The notes beneath the pieces were generated by a model. It ran no database searches. It was not told where the DNA came from and saw only the letters and a program-made list of their open reading frames with translations. The position numbers and the translations under genes were made by a program. A stretch of 64,000 bases of DNA, taken from contig MU270088.1 of NCBI GenBank assembly GCA_021432635.1, forward strand, positions 1 to 64,000, in the 5' to 3' direction. This DNA is from Thozetella sp. PMI_491. Taxonomy: Eukaryota; Ascomycota; Sordariomycetes; Chaetosphaeriales; Chaetosphaeriaceae. Positions 45,027 to 55,880 of the stretch are shown here, one piece after another; position 1 is the stretch's first letter, and each line of letters begins with the position of its first letter.

Positions 45027-46612
45027 ACTACAAACTAGTAAAGTGGAGATGATTATGGTCTGACTTGGCGGCTCGCCTACCCGTCTACGACAAATGATAC
45101 TTGATCGAGAGGGGCTGTCGTTCCAGTCCTGCTGCTTCGACTATGTCTGCGAAGGCCACTGAAAATGTCGGCACTGACCGTCTCCGACGGGAACAGGGGC
45201 CTCATGATCCTGTCTTTGGAGTCTCGTCAGGAGTGATATTCCTCGCTACCTTCTGGTCGCACTACGCACATGGGCCCGCGCGAAACGGCAAGTCAAGTTT
45301 GGCTTGGATGAAGTACTAATTACTCATCCTGTCCTTCGTAGGCCGCTCGCTTGCTCTTTGTGCTTTCGACTCAATATGTATACACGGCTTGTGGGTCTAC
45401 CTCGCGCTCATCGCAGTTGAGGTGTTCTATAGGGGGCTCGGAAAACCGACTCTCATGAATTATATGAACGACTAAGATATAATAATCTGATTCCTTTGGG
45501 TAGGTATCTCGCTGCGGGAGATTGTTCTAAGAACCGCTCGCCGACCCGATAGGTAGATCCTCTTTGCTGTTGAGCTCCTGTCACCCATCTCGCTCACTAA
45601 TATTGCATTCGCCGCTCCTGTGATCTCTTGTCACCTTTTCCCGGTCCCTTTTATAAAAGCTAGGAATATATTCATCGGGCTTACATTAGTATTTTGTCGT
45701 TGTTATTTCCAGTATTAGTTAGTGTACTCTAGTCTCTAAGGCATAGAGACCACTTATGAAGTTGCGATCCTGAAGCCAGCAGGAACATTACAATCTTTAA
45801 TTGCCACTATTTTAATTTATACCGTTACAAGTACTTACTATATTTGCGTGTAAACCATATGCATTAATAACTGCAACGTACATATATTCTATTATTATTT
45901 TCTCACAATTGTATTATTACGCGCAAACTACGGGATTAATCTTCACAACTTACTTTTGTGGTAAATCGCTCATCTTTCCAACACTTCCAATATATATTTT
46001 ATACCCCCTTGATATAGTTCTAGGATTTGGATCGAGCTCTTGTTTAAACTTTTTTCTATCGCCTTGCACTTACTTTTACCCTCCTTCTACTATATCTCGA
46101 ATCTGAAACTGAACCTTACCGTCTCAATGCGACGTGAGACAATTGTAATGTAGTATGAGGAAGCTTTAGAACTTTAACTTTAATCCCTTTATTGTTAAGA
46201 TGAAAGAGATAAAGTAATTTAGTAGTCTTACCTATACGGTAGTATAGATAAAGGCTATACTGTTATAGTTTTCCACACTTTATCTAAGTAATAAAGCTAA
46301 GGGCTAGACATATACGATAAAACTTTCGTGATTATAACTTTAAGCACCATAATTGAGAAAACTCAGCCGACTGTATTAATAGTGCTAAACTCTAGCAAAC
46401 TAAACCTGCTAACTCTGTCTAGTATTAAACTTACACAGTTTAAAATCAAGGTGTGTAATCATACATGGTTTAGAAAGCTTTTAAATATAAATACCTTAAG
46501 GCCGCTGTTTTAAAAAAGGCAGCATCTTTCTCAATAAGGAAATTCCTAGCTGGCTTACTACTATTATCTCCTATAAACTCGTCTACTTCTGCCTCGACTG
46601 CCCTTCCACAAT
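45027..46612. other. gene-free block
   Basis: No supported gene. 45.5-46.5 kb is AT-rich. A TATAAA-type element near 46572 and a CT-rich leader immediately precede the ATG at 46613. Confidence 0.4.
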
Positions 46613-47082
46613 ATGCAATTCTCTCAGTTTGCTATCGCCACAGCTTGCCTGGCCCATATGTCATTCGCAACGCCAGTCGATAATGAACCGATAAATATCC
46701 GGAATCATCATCTAAATGAACTTTCTTTCGAGACTTATTCTTCTGGCGGTGCTGAAAATATTCGGAGGTTTAAGGTTTCTAAGAGCTGCTGTATATACCC
46801 CTGAAATATTATGCAATTATTCTCTAGAGACTATAGCAACTAACTTGAAATAGATGATTTAGGCAAATGGGGCGAGAGTGGTATGTGGGTTACGCTTAAA
46901 GCTCCTGGATGGACATGCAAGCTATATGAGTATGTTACACCCTTTTAACGTATTAGCTAAATTTAACTTAATAATATTGCTATAGGAATTCAAGGGACTG
47001 TAAAGGGAAAGTAGATGAAACTGTTTCCCATGGACAATATCTTGAATATGGCTCCGCTCGTTCTTTCCAGTGTTCTAAGTAA
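46613..47082 (+). CDS. secreted cysteine-containing protein, candidate effector
   Basis: Exons 46613-46790, 46854-46929 and 46986-47082, with introns of 63 and 56 nt (both with good branch points), encode 116 aa. Residues 1-20 (MQFSQFAIATACLAHMSFAT) form a signal peptide. A propeptide-like stretch follows and ends at a dibasic site in ENIRRFKV (about residues 49-56). The rest, about 64 residues, has four cysteines: SCYDLGKWG, WTCKLYE, RDCKGK and FQCSK at the very end. That gives C-x20-C-x8-C-x27-C, enough for two disulfides. The only uninterrupted frame covers exon 1, so splicing is required; the reconstructed tail is rich in Gly and aromatic residues, as in small beta-rich secreted proteins. 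No enzymatic motif; role unknown. It stands alone in an AT-rich block, a common setting for effector-like genes. Confidence 0.75.
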
Positions 47083-48393
47083 GATATTAAAGCACTTAGG
47101 ATTATAATCTGTTAGGGTGTTAAAACTATTTACTTTCTCAAGAGGTGTATTTAGCTCTTATTAGAGCGAGTACGTTAGGATAACAGCTAGTCTTTCCTTT
47201 ATTTCTAGCTGTTATTTATAGCTATAAGAGGCTAGATAATTAAATATATTTCTTAGTCTTTTTATTAGCTAAAAGGCCTTATATATATAGCGTAATGTTG
47301 TAAATAGAACTACTACGTTAAAGTAGTAGAATTAGAGCCCTACTATACCCCCTAGTGTAGTATAGTATTTATATTATATTTCTTTTAGGACAATTGATTA
47401 ATTCTATTATAAGAGATCATAGATTGTAGGGAGGATTAGATCGTCGACGAGAGCTTTGTATGGGGATTTGTATAAGGGTATTAAGCAGGGAGTATAATTA
47501 CTCGATCATATAATTAATTGTAGGTGTAACGAGGGCAGAATATAGCCCGTTGTGTAGGATTAATTGAGAGGATTATAATAGCGGCTAAGACGTAAGAATT
47601 TATTGTATTTGGGATTATAAGTGTAAGTAGTATGAAAATAGATAAGTAAAGTATAACAAAGTTATTATTGTAAGCTTGGTGCTTGATTATATGCCTATAT
47701 ATATAGGGATGTAGTTAACTATATATATTCTAACTATAGTTAAGACTAATAGATAAGTAGGTACAGATAGATATGTGTATACAGCTTAGTAGAATAGCTG
47801 TTATAATAGAGTTTAACCACAACTGTAAGGTTAATAGTTTAACTCTTATTATAGTTAGTATTTCATAGATATAGATTTTTAGTATAGAGCTTTTATAAGG
47901 GAGCTTTATATATAATAGTATATCAATCTAATAAAATATTATATTTTAATACTCTAATAATGAGAACGGGGAGCAAAAAGCAGAGCACGTGCGGAACAAC
48001 CGACACACAACACTACCACCACACATTCCGTAGCCTAGTAGCCACAGCACGGAACCAATACCACGACCTTAAGATCCAGTTCGTAGGTAGGGCCGTTGAA
48101 GCAGCGTAGGCCTAATGGCACGTGGGAGACGGCATACCTATACGAGGACCAACGAGTGCTAGGCTCTGACAGAGCAAGATGAACACGTAGGAATGGGGCG
48201 GAGCCCCGTAATGGTCGTACAAAGTGGTCTTGTGGTTGGTCTTGTCTAGGGAAATGAACGTATGAAGTTGATTGCTAGATGGATAGATGGATCCGTGATT
48301 CATCCTCCCTGAGGTAGGAAGTGTGAACGGAAGAAGGCCGATAACAGCTGGGCAGGATGTGGAATGACTATGAAACGAATGCGACCATAGCCT
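47083..48393. other. AT-rich gene-free block and 3' flank
   Basis: 47.1-47.97 kb is very AT-rich with no frame. It changes abruptly near 47.97 kb to balanced DNA without a gene. The last 300 bases are the 3' flank of the minus-strand flavoprotein gene. Confidence 0.45.
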
Positions 48394-49668
48394 TTAGGGG
48401 TTAAACCGGGTCCCAGACATTATCGGATCGATCATCTCAGTGAGGAACGCATTCCCCTTTACCCATTTCACGAACCAACTGGGCGTCTTCCAACCAAATA
48501 GCTGGCCAACGCCGCCAGCCGGGCCCATGGGCACCATTATAGTGTCTTTCATGGGCTTGTATTCTTTTGGATGGAGCACATCTCCGCCGAACAATGCATC
48601 GCTTAGTGACTGTAAGAACCCCGCCGGCTTCGGTACCCCGAGGCCCAACTTGGCAGCTATGTCGGCGCCGATAGCCGTGCATATAGTAGGCACCATGGCG
48701 TGCAGCTCCATTAGCGAGTTGGCGCTCTCTGACACGACGTCCCCTACCGCATATACACCTGTTACGTCATCTGTGCCATTGCCCCTGACGCGATAATACA
48801 CATCGCTCCGAACAACACGCTTTGTGGGGTCAAGCCAGTCATCCGGTATAAACTGCGAGTTGGGCATACCACCTGTAGCATCGATGAAGAGATCGACTGT
48901 ACGACTGGTCCCGTCGCTGAGCCGGATAGTCGTAGTGTTTGGGTCGGCGCCGGCTGTAGGGCTGCCTGTTATCGAAATACCGTGGAGAACCTTGATAGAG
49001 TGGAAGTGGCTTTCGAGATAGTGTTGGGCGCGGGCTCCAGTCTCAGGCTTCACGCGCTGGAGCAGTTGTGGGCCGCCAGAGATGATTGTGATCTCTGCAG
49101 AAGGAAAGGCACTCGCGATTTCTCCGGCGACCTCGACTCCCACTGGCCCGCCGCCAGCGATGAGTATAGTCTTGGCGTCCTTTAGAGCCGTACGTAGTGA
49201 CTTCCACGCCTGGAGCGTCAGGTCCTGGTCGTCGTGCAGCGTCCAGAGCGGAGACCGTGATGTTGTACCTGTTGCGATAAGCAGCGAGTCGTACACAATG
49301 GTCTTCTCTGCTGATGCAATACCACCGGAACTCTTGGGAGCGATAGTTACGGTCCGTTTAGCCGGGTCCAGAGAGGTGGCAACCGCCTGTAAGTGAGTGA
49401 CCTGGTCAGCGGGGTATTGCTGAAGCGCTTCTGATAGCGGCCGCCATAGCTTGCTTTCTGGGAGCAAACTTGGTTGAATTAGCGCACGCGGCGAGGCAGG
49501 CTTGAAGAACATGTGGGTGTTGGGGGTAACAAGAGTGATATGGATGGCATTACTCTTGTTGAGCCGCTGGAGACTGGGGATGGTATGGCGAAGAAAGAAC
49601 TGTGTGGCACCGAGACCCGCGAGGTTACCTCCCAGCACCACGATCTCGTGCACTTTCTTGATCGACAT
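48394..49668 (-). CDS. AIF-like FAD/NAD(P)-dependent oxidoreductase
   Basis: A single exon encodes 424 aa. The N-terminal FAD loop is IVVLGGNLAGLGAT (residues 9-22). A second Rossmann loop ILIAGGGPVGVEVAGEIA (about 168-185) binds NAD(P)H. The FAD-closing motif GVYAVGDVV lies near residue 310, and an ATGTT element follows the first strand set. This order defines the two-dinucleotide-domain pyridine-nucleotide oxidoreductases, and the length and lack of a redox-active CxxxxC place it with AIF/AMID-type flavoproteins. No mitochondrial leader is evident. It is divergently placed (808-bp gap) from the Pyr4-type cyclase, so it may serve the meroterpenoid genes, for instance as a flavin or quinone reductase. 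That role is inference. Complete, no defects seen. Confidence 0.87.
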   Translation of the reverse strand: MSIKKVHEIVVLGGNLAGLGATQFFLRHTIPSLQRLNKSNAIHITLVTPNTHMFFKPASPRALIQPSLLPESKLWRPLSEALQQYPADQVTHLQAVATSLDPAKRTVTIAPKSSGGIASAEKTIVYDSLLIATGTTSRSPLWTLHDDQDLTLQAWKSLRTALKDAKTILIAGGGPVGVEVAGEIASAFPSAEITIISGGPQLLQRVKPETGARAQHYLESHFHSIKVLHGISITGSPTAGADPNTTTIRLSDGTSRTVDLFIDATGGMPNSQFIPDDWLDPTKRVVRSDVYYRVRGNGTDDVTGVYAVGDVVSESANSLMELHAMVPTICTAIGADIAAKLGLGVPKPAGFLQSLSDALFGGDVLHPKEYKPMKDTIMVPMGPAGGVGQLFGWKTPSWFVKWVKGNAFLTEMIDPIMSGTRFNP

Positions 49669-50476
49669 GTTTTCCGGCGCCGAAATTAAGGCCTTGCGCG
49701 CTGACCTGGAAGAATAAAATGGCCTGAAGCTTTACGTCTAGGTCAATGGGTGCTCTGGCTTCGCACATCGTTGATGAAGACAGGAGACAAGGGACGCGAA
49801 GGGACGCGCGAAAGACAGTCGGGTATCCGCCCGCTTTACCGACTCCTACTCGGCACCAAACATGGGAGCCTTCCGCGGAGGGTTCTTTGTCGGCCCAAAG
49901 TTCGCACAGCAGCTTACAGTTGCATTGGATAATATATGCTGTGCTACGTACCTCCCCGGTAGAGGCGAAAGCGCCAGGATCCCCGACTTCTTCGTGATTG
50001 CCAGCCAACAGTGTCCGGGGCAATGCCGGCTCTGTCGAAGGATTTGGGAGACGCCAGAGTCTGCGCAGGATGGATCTGAAGGAATTGACTAGTGTGACAA
50101 ACAACCTAGGTGCTTTATTGCGTGGACTTGCATCACGGCTGGGCGTGCTCCTTCGGCTCCCTAAACGGTAACCGTGCAGATTTTTGGGTCGTTGGTTCGC
50201 TGGCACAACTGTGCATCCGCTGCAAGTTCGCAGGGATCTGGCCGAAAAGCTGAAGTGTGCCACTATCGTTAACCTGCCGCGATTCGATAGTCGGCACAAA
50301 TACGGACCTCGCTGAGGTACTGTACCTATGCACCTACCCGCCTGTGTAAGATGCACCGAGTGCAGTCCAGACACCTGATCAAGTTACTGAAGAGCATCAG
50401 CCTACCTATCGTTCAATTGGTCTACACTTTCAGTCGCCTTACTCTTTAATTTTCTCCCTTTGTCTATCTCAACGCC
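49669..50476. promoter_or_regulatory. divergent promoter of AIF-like and cyclase genes
   Basis: 808 bases between start codons. Overlapping open frames in this GC-balanced stretch (for example 49625-50374 minus) lack domains and I treat them as chance. The last 70 bases before the cyclase ATG are CT-rich. Confidence 0.4.
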
Positions 50477-51342
50477 ATGGACTGGCCAATACTGCTCTCG
50501 GACTTCCACTTGCCTCTGAACCCTGTGGATCAAGCCAATAGCCCACCCCTATATTTTGTCTGGGTTCAGGATGGCTGCATCCTTACCGCAGGAGTGCTAT
50601 GGACCACGGCATACCTGCTCTACATCCGCCAGGCATTCCGGGACAAGTCATACGGGATGCCCCTCGCCGCTCTGTGAGTTGCACAAAAATTCTACATGCA
50701 ACGCAGTGTAGACGCTGAATCTTCGAGGCAGATGTGGAAACATCGGATGGGAATTTGTCTGGGGCGTCCTGTATCCGCCGTCCGTCGCTGAGATGCTGAC
50801 ATTTGTGCCGTGGCTAATGATCGATGCGATCATCGTCTACACGACGGTCAAATTTGGCCCCGCAGAATGGAAGCAGTCACCAATGATTAGTAATAACCTC
50901 ATCCTGATAATTACGGCGGGCTCTGTTCTCGTATTGCTGGTAAATCTAGCACTGGTTTGGACCTTCGCATCTACCGAGGAGGCTGGCTTCTGGGCAGGCT
51001 TCTCCACCCAATGCGTCCTGGGCAGCGCGTCGGTGGTGCAATTAATGGCCCGAGGCCGCACGTCCGGCCAGTCCTTTGCTATCTGGTACGTCGCGTCAGT
51101 GTGGGATCTCGCATGGTGGTACTGCACGAAGCACTGACCAGGTCGGTAGGTTGACCCGAACTACTGGAACTGCGACGGTCATAGCCATGTTCCACTGGAG
51201 ATATTGGCACTATCCCGCGGACTACCCATACGTGGGCACGCCCATGGCCAGGCTCTTCTCCACAATTATGATCCTGGCCGATTGCACATATGGGCTTGTA
51301 TATTGGAATGTGGTCCGGCAGCAAAAGGTCAAGGCGCAGTAA
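50477..51342 (+). CDS. Pyr4-family integral membrane terpene cyclase
   Basis: Exons 50477-50673, 50732-51085 and 51150-51342, with introns of 58 and 64 nt, encode 247 aa, the normal size for this family. Seven hydrophobic helices are visible. The splice after PLAAL gives LCGNIGWEFVWGVLYPPS, matching the conserved C-N-I-x-W-E segment whose Glu is essential in Pyr4. The second splice gives IWLTRTTGTATVIAMFHWRYW followed by HYPADYPYV, corresponding to the W-x-x-R and HYPxDYP C-terminal region with the second acidic residue. Family members (Pyr4, PaxB, AtmB, AusL and relatives) protonate a terminal epoxide and cyclise the prenyl chain in the ER membrane. The UbiA prenyltransferase and FAD monooxygenase genes needed to make that substrate lie within 5 kb. 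All key residues appear intact. Confidence 0.9.
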
Positions 51343-51852
51343 TGCGCCAATTTGTTCGTTCCGGTCCCTTGGGCCAGAGGCAACTAAGCCGGATAAGTCG
51401 GCGAGCGACTTATTGCCATGGCCCTGGACGGACGTCTTGGGCAGATCTTGTCAATCACTACCCCGAAGCCATGCTACATTGACCCGACGCACTCTAAGAG
51501 CCGGGGCAGGAAAAATTCCCAGTTCGCGAGGGACAGGGGATCGGGCGTGTTTTTTTAACCTCGAAACAGGTTGGGACTAGGCAGTTTATGGTCAACCCCG
51601 TAAAAAATATAATCCTTCTATATAGTTGCAAAATGGGGCGGGCATTGTCAATTGTTAGGCTGGTCGGATTTCAAGCCCGTTCACGCCTACTCTCACTTTA
51701 AATATTGCAACTTGTAGCATGTGAGTAATTGGAACAACCCCTAATCTTACATAGCACACCGAGGGAATTCCCCCCTCCCCGCAGATGTTACTTCAAGGAA
51801 CCTGCCCTACTAGAACAAAAAATACACCGTAAAGGTGAAATACACAAGGGCT
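51343..51852. other. convergent 3' spacer
   Basis: About 510 bases between the convergent ends of the cyclase and prenyltransferase genes. Overlapping frames are shadows. No repeat or RNA gene seen. Confidence 0.4.
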
Positions 51853-52836
51853 TCACAGCAACAACCGGGTCGCATACTCGACCACAAGGCTTGCCAGAAT
51901 ACTGCCGCCAACCATCACGCCTCCGTAAATGAACCACCACCAACACGTCTCGGGGCGGTCCAAGTCAACCCTCAGACATATAGCCGCAAGTACAAGGGCC
52001 ATAGCAGCGGCGCCAGCAAAGAAACCCGATCCCGCGTGCAGGTACCAGCCAGAAACAACAAAGAGCCCGATCTGCAGGACAGAAAGAGACCAGAGGAGCG
52101 TGCCCATGCTGTTCTCAAACCTGATGCTCATAGCCATGGTCCCCGCTTTCTTATCGTCCCGGAGGTCCTGAAACGCGTAAATGATGTCAGAAAGCATGCC
52201 CCACACAACGTAGCCAAGCGCGAAAGCCACAAAGGACACGCTCCTAGGCGACAGCTCCGATATCAGGTCCAACGGGTCAACGCCAGCCACGTTGCAGCCA
52301 AGGAGAAAGCCCATGGTGAGAGACACCCCCAGGACGAGCTGGGCATAGTGAGTGATCTGCTTGGCGTAGGGGTAGAACGTCCCAGTGGCGATGACGGGCA
52401 CGAGGTACGGCAGGCTCTTTGGAGCCCCAATGCCAACAATGCTGAAGAGCACAGCATACTCAATAGCCATAAACAAGACAGCCTCGATGGTCGAGATGGC
52501 GCCGCGAGCGAGCGGTCGCACGCGGCACCGCTCAATCAGCTTGTCCAGCTCGCGGTCTACTATGTCGTTCCACGTGCAGCCGATGCTGCGAGCCGTGAAG
52601 GCAATGCATAGGAGGAGGAGTCCGTTGGCGAGGACTTGTCGGGGAGCCGGAATCGTGTCTTGAACGCAGGCCGCGAACAGACTACCGTAGAGGTAGGGAA
52701 AGTATATGTAGAGCACGCCGGCGGGCTTGTGCACGCGCATCAGCTCGGCGTAGGGCACCCAAGACGAGGGCATCAGAGACAGGAGCCTGCGACGAGGCAT
52801 TGCCTGTTTTGGAATGTGTTTCTGTGCTGGCACCAT
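51853..52836 (-). CDS. UbiA-family aromatic prenyltransferase
   Basis: A single exon encodes 327 aa. The first Asp-rich motif is in GCTWNDIVDRELDKLIERC (N-D-x-x-D-x-x-x-D, about residues 90-108), followed by RPLARG. The second is YAFQDLRDDKKAGTMAMS (D-x-x-x-D type, about 217-234), followed by the conserved SIRF. The N-terminal AELMRVHKPAGVLYIYFPYL is the typical first helix, and about eight or nine membrane helices can be traced to the end. These features bind Mg-prenyl diphosphate and transfer the prenyl group to an aromatic acceptor. Homologues such as Pyr6, AusN and TrtF farnesylate polyketide-derived rings. Placement between the cyclase and the monooxygenase supports a meroterpenoid role. 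Donor chain length and acceptor cannot be read from sequence. No defects seen. Confidence 0.9.
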   Translation of the reverse strand: MVPAQKHIPKQAMPRRRLLSLMPSSWVPYAELMRVHKPAGVLYIYFPYLYGSLFAACVQDTIPAPRQVLANGLLLLCIAFTARSIGCTWNDIVDRELDKLIERCRVRPLARGAISTIEAVLFMAIEYAVLFSIVGIGAPKSLPYLVPVIATGTFYPYAKQITHYAQLVLGVSLTMGFLLGCNVAGVDPLDLISELSPRSVSFVAFALGYVVWGMLSDIIYAFQDLRDDKKAGTMAMSIRFENSMGTLLWSLSVLQIGLFVVSGWYLHAGSGFFAGAAAMALVLAAICLRVDLDRPETCWWWFIYGGVMVGGSILASLVVEYATRLLL

Positions 52837-53497
52837 GGTATTTTTTGCGGCGCTAATGTGATGTCAAGGAACGGTGAGGCCGAATACATGAGGGTTTAAG
52901 AGCATGGCGTACACCTTATCCCGGGAGCTTCACGCCGAGTGCCGAAACTTCGGCACGCAGGTCGGAAGGCTGGAGATGCCATCCGAGTATCATGCTCGGT
53001 CCTTCTACCATCGGGGAACGTGTTGGTTGCATGGACTGTTGAAAGCACCATCTTGCGTGAAACGCTGATTGGCGTGATATGTCTGAATCGCATCCTTTCG
53101 CCCCTTACGATTACGAACTAGCGAAGGAGTGTTTCCTGTTCAGAGTGTCTGGCTCGAGCACCCCTGGCAATAGTTGAGGACCAAGGCAGCCCTACAGGAT
53201 GCCGTACAGTCGTGTAGGATGTCGCATACACCGATGTAACACACTCTTACCAACCAACGGGCTGAGCGGCACGGTCGCGAACACGCCAAACCTGTGCCAC
53301 GTCAGAGCCATCTGGCGAGACGGTCATTGGACATAGTCCATCCCCTGCAGCCTGATCAAGCTGGAGCTGTTCGGGAAGTTGTTACTTTATAGGCTAGTCA
53401 CTCACAAACGCAAATTGACACTCCGATTTGGAACCTTTCCTAAATCTACGGTTCTCACCCGTCGACACGTATCGGCTTTAGCCCCGCTAGCGGCAAG
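52837..53497. promoter_or_regulatory. divergent promoter of prenyltransferase and GNAT genes
   Basis: 661 bases between the two start codons, with no coding frame of note and no defined operator recognised. Confidence 0.35.
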
Positions 53498-54221
53498 ATG
53501 GTACTCCTAACAATCAGCTTGGCGAGTCTTGAGGATCTGCCAGCCATGGCCAAGATCAACCAGGCTGCCTACGCGCGCGAAACCATCTCTCAGTTCGCCT
53601 TGAAGCACTGGCCGGACGAGCAGAACATGCTGGCCTTTATGTCTACGCGCCTCGGCGAGCGGCTTGCCCACCCCCAATCACAGGTTTTCAAGGCCACTGA
53701 CCCTGACTCGGGTAAGATCTACGGCTTCGTCTGCTTTACCCTCGAGAACGGCTCTGAGGGCGGCGCCGAGCCGGTGGCGGCCAACCCCATGGGCGCAGCC
53801 ATCAAGCAGCTGGGTCAGTTCATGAACCTCGACTTCGTCATGGCTATGCAGATGGGCCTGGAGCAGATGAAGAGCGGTCTCATGAACGATAAGCATTACT
53901 GTAAGCAAATATCCTGTTCATACCGAGAACTGATCGGCTTATTCCTCCCTTGTAGACCTTTCGGCGTTTGCTGTTGACCCGGCCTACCAAGGCCAGGGGA
54001 TCGGCACTCAGCTGCTAGAGCACTGTCTCCCCATTGCTGACCGAGCGGGCCTTCGGACCTGGCTGAACGCATTTCCGGGGTCGCACAGCTTGTATCTCAG
54101 GCACGGGTTCGCGAATGTGATGCACCATGACCTTGACCTGAACGAATGGGACAAGGGGAGGCTCCGAGGCTTTGGCATCTACCGTTCCTATTTGATGGCA
54201 CGCAAGCCGCAGAATGCTTAA
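53498..54221 (+). CDS. GNAT-family N-acetyltransferase
   Basis: Exons 53498-53900 and 53956-54221 with a 55-nt intron encode 222 aa. The N-terminal LASLEDLPAMAKINQAAY is the usual first strand and helix of GNAT proteins. The strand KIYGFVCFTLENG leads into a variable, Met/Gly-rich insert (residues about 95-130). The spliced second exon gives SAFAVDPAYQGQGIGTQLLE, the acetyl-CoA-binding motif A with Q-x-x-G-x-G. Motif B is SHSLYLRHGFANV. The domain is complete. It would transfer an acetyl group from acetyl-CoA to an amine or other small acceptor; the target is unknown. It sits between the prenyltransferase and monooxygenase genes, so it could be a tailoring enzyme or an unrelated resident. Similar fungal GNATs of unknown role are very common. 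Confidence 0.85.
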
Positions 54222-54421
54222 TCAGGAAGCATGGAACCAAATATTGCGAAGGGGCATAAAGTGCACGCTGCGTCGGCTGGGGTGAAGGACCACATTGCCG
54301 ATGGACTTAGTCATGTGGCAGTACAGCGGAGACAAGGCGCAAAATCGCAAACCACTTAGCCACTTGCCTAGTTAAGCGCATTCACACCTGCATAGATGTA
54401 TACCTACTCTCACCCCACTAG

Positions 54422-55880
54422 CTAGGTATCTCCCACCTTGGTGGCCTCCATGAACTCGCTCCAGGCTCTGGATCCTTCAGCCATTGCATCGTAGCCCCAC
54501 AGCCACTTCTGAAACCCCGGATCTGCCAGCGCGTTGGGGTTCCCTTCGCCTGGGCCAAGGGCCATCTTGGCGTCTCGCTCCCGCTGGGCCGGACCAGTGG
54601 GAAGGCTGTAAACCTGCTTTTGGGCCAACGTGCGTTCCCGTACCACGGCGACCCGCGGCTTCCTTACCTGCTCAAAAACGGCCAGGGCATCCGGAATTTG
54701 GCGCTTATCTACCCGCCTCGCGAAAATACCACCCAACACCCCCGCGTCCTCGAACGCTTGTGCCGCGCCTTGGGCACTGTTCGGCGCCGCAGGACCCCAC
54801 CGTCAGCCGCATGTCCTTGCATAGAAGAATGAAAAGGAGGGGTAGTGGCCACGAGTGGCTGAGAAAAAACTCACAGGTAGGGAAGTATTGCATGAGCGGC
54901 GTCCCCAATCAGAGCGAACTTGCCGCTGCTGTGGCGCCATCCGGAAAGCTCGGGCACCTGAAAGAGGCTCCATTTCGTGCAGTCGGCTTGCCGCACGTCC
55001 AAAAGTCCTTGCAGCGCCGGGTCCCATTCCCCAAAAGCGGCCTTCAGCTGGTCCAAGTCTGCCGGCTGCGGGCCGAACATGACCTCGCTGTGGGAGGACG
55101 CCTCGTCAGCCTGGACCACGACCATGTTGAGGATATCATCCTTCAACAGATACGACACGCCATGCGCTCCTGGGCCCATCCACACGTTGACGCTCGCGTG
55201 TTGCATCAGCTCCCACGAGGGATGCCCCTCGTCGATGTCCTGCCTCGGCACGGCAATGCGGAGCACCACATCCCCGGTGGCGGTCGGCGGGTCTGCACGG
55301 CCCAGCAGCGCGTCCCTGCACACGGACCTGTCGCCGTCGGCACCTAGGATGAAATCGCCGGCGTATACCTCCCCCGACGTGAGCCTCAAGCACGCCTGAG
55401 TGAAGTCAATGCTTTGGATCTCACAGCCCAGCCGAACAAGGACCCCGCGTTCCTTGGCGGCCTCGACTAAGATCCTCAGCAGATCGGCGCGGTGCACTAC
55501 CAGGTATGGAGAACGGTAGATGCGCTCGATGATGGAGCCGGGTGGCGCCCGGGAGAGGACGGTCCCTTGGTACGAGCGCAAGCCGCCCGTCTCGGGCTGG
55601 AACGCATGCTTGCGCAGCTCCTCTAGCACTCCCCACTGCCCTAGCAGACGCGTGGCATTGGGCGAGAGCTGGATGCCCGCGCCGACCTAGTGTGTCGTAA
55701 GTCAGTATGGCAACTCCCCACACACCACCCTGCGAAGCATACCTCTCGCAATTCTGGCATGCGCTCAAAGACAGTCACTTGCAGGCCGGCTTGGCTCAAA
55801 GCGAGGGCGGCCGCCACTCCAGCGAGGCCAGATCCTATGACGAGCACGTTCAGAGGCGGCATCTGTGAGGCGTTATTCAT
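54422..55880 (-). CDS. FAD-dependent monooxygenase (Pyr5/PaxM-like epoxidase type)
   Basis: Exons 55743-55880, 54875-55686 and 54422-54776, with introns of 56 and 98 nt, encode 434 aa. The dinucleotide loop VLVIGSGLAGVAAALALSQ begins near residue 12 and ends in the Glu of VFER. After the first splice, VGAGIQLSPNATRLL is typical of group A flavoprotein hydroxylases. GADGDRSVCRDAL (DG motif, about 165-177) and FALIGDAAHAILPYLAQGAA (GD motif, spanning the second splice) are both present. No membrane anchor is obvious. In meroterpenoid and indole-diterpene pathways this enzyme class epoxidises the terminal double bond of the prenyl chain before Pyr4-type cyclisation. The neighbouring genes fit that role. 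Salicylate-hydroxylase-like chemistry is the general alternative. No defects seen. Confidence 0.88.

Noticed and set aside
49625-50374. 249-codon minus-strand frame between the AIF-like and cyclase genes
   Set aside because: Overlaps the start of the AIF-like gene and lies in the divergent promoter; Arg/Ser/Thr-rich with no domain.
51835-52611. 258-codon plus-strand frame
   Set aside because: Antisense to the prenyltransferase gene.
54484-55347. 287-codon plus-strand frame
   Set aside because: Antisense to the FAD monooxygenase gene, whose motifs and splicing are clear.
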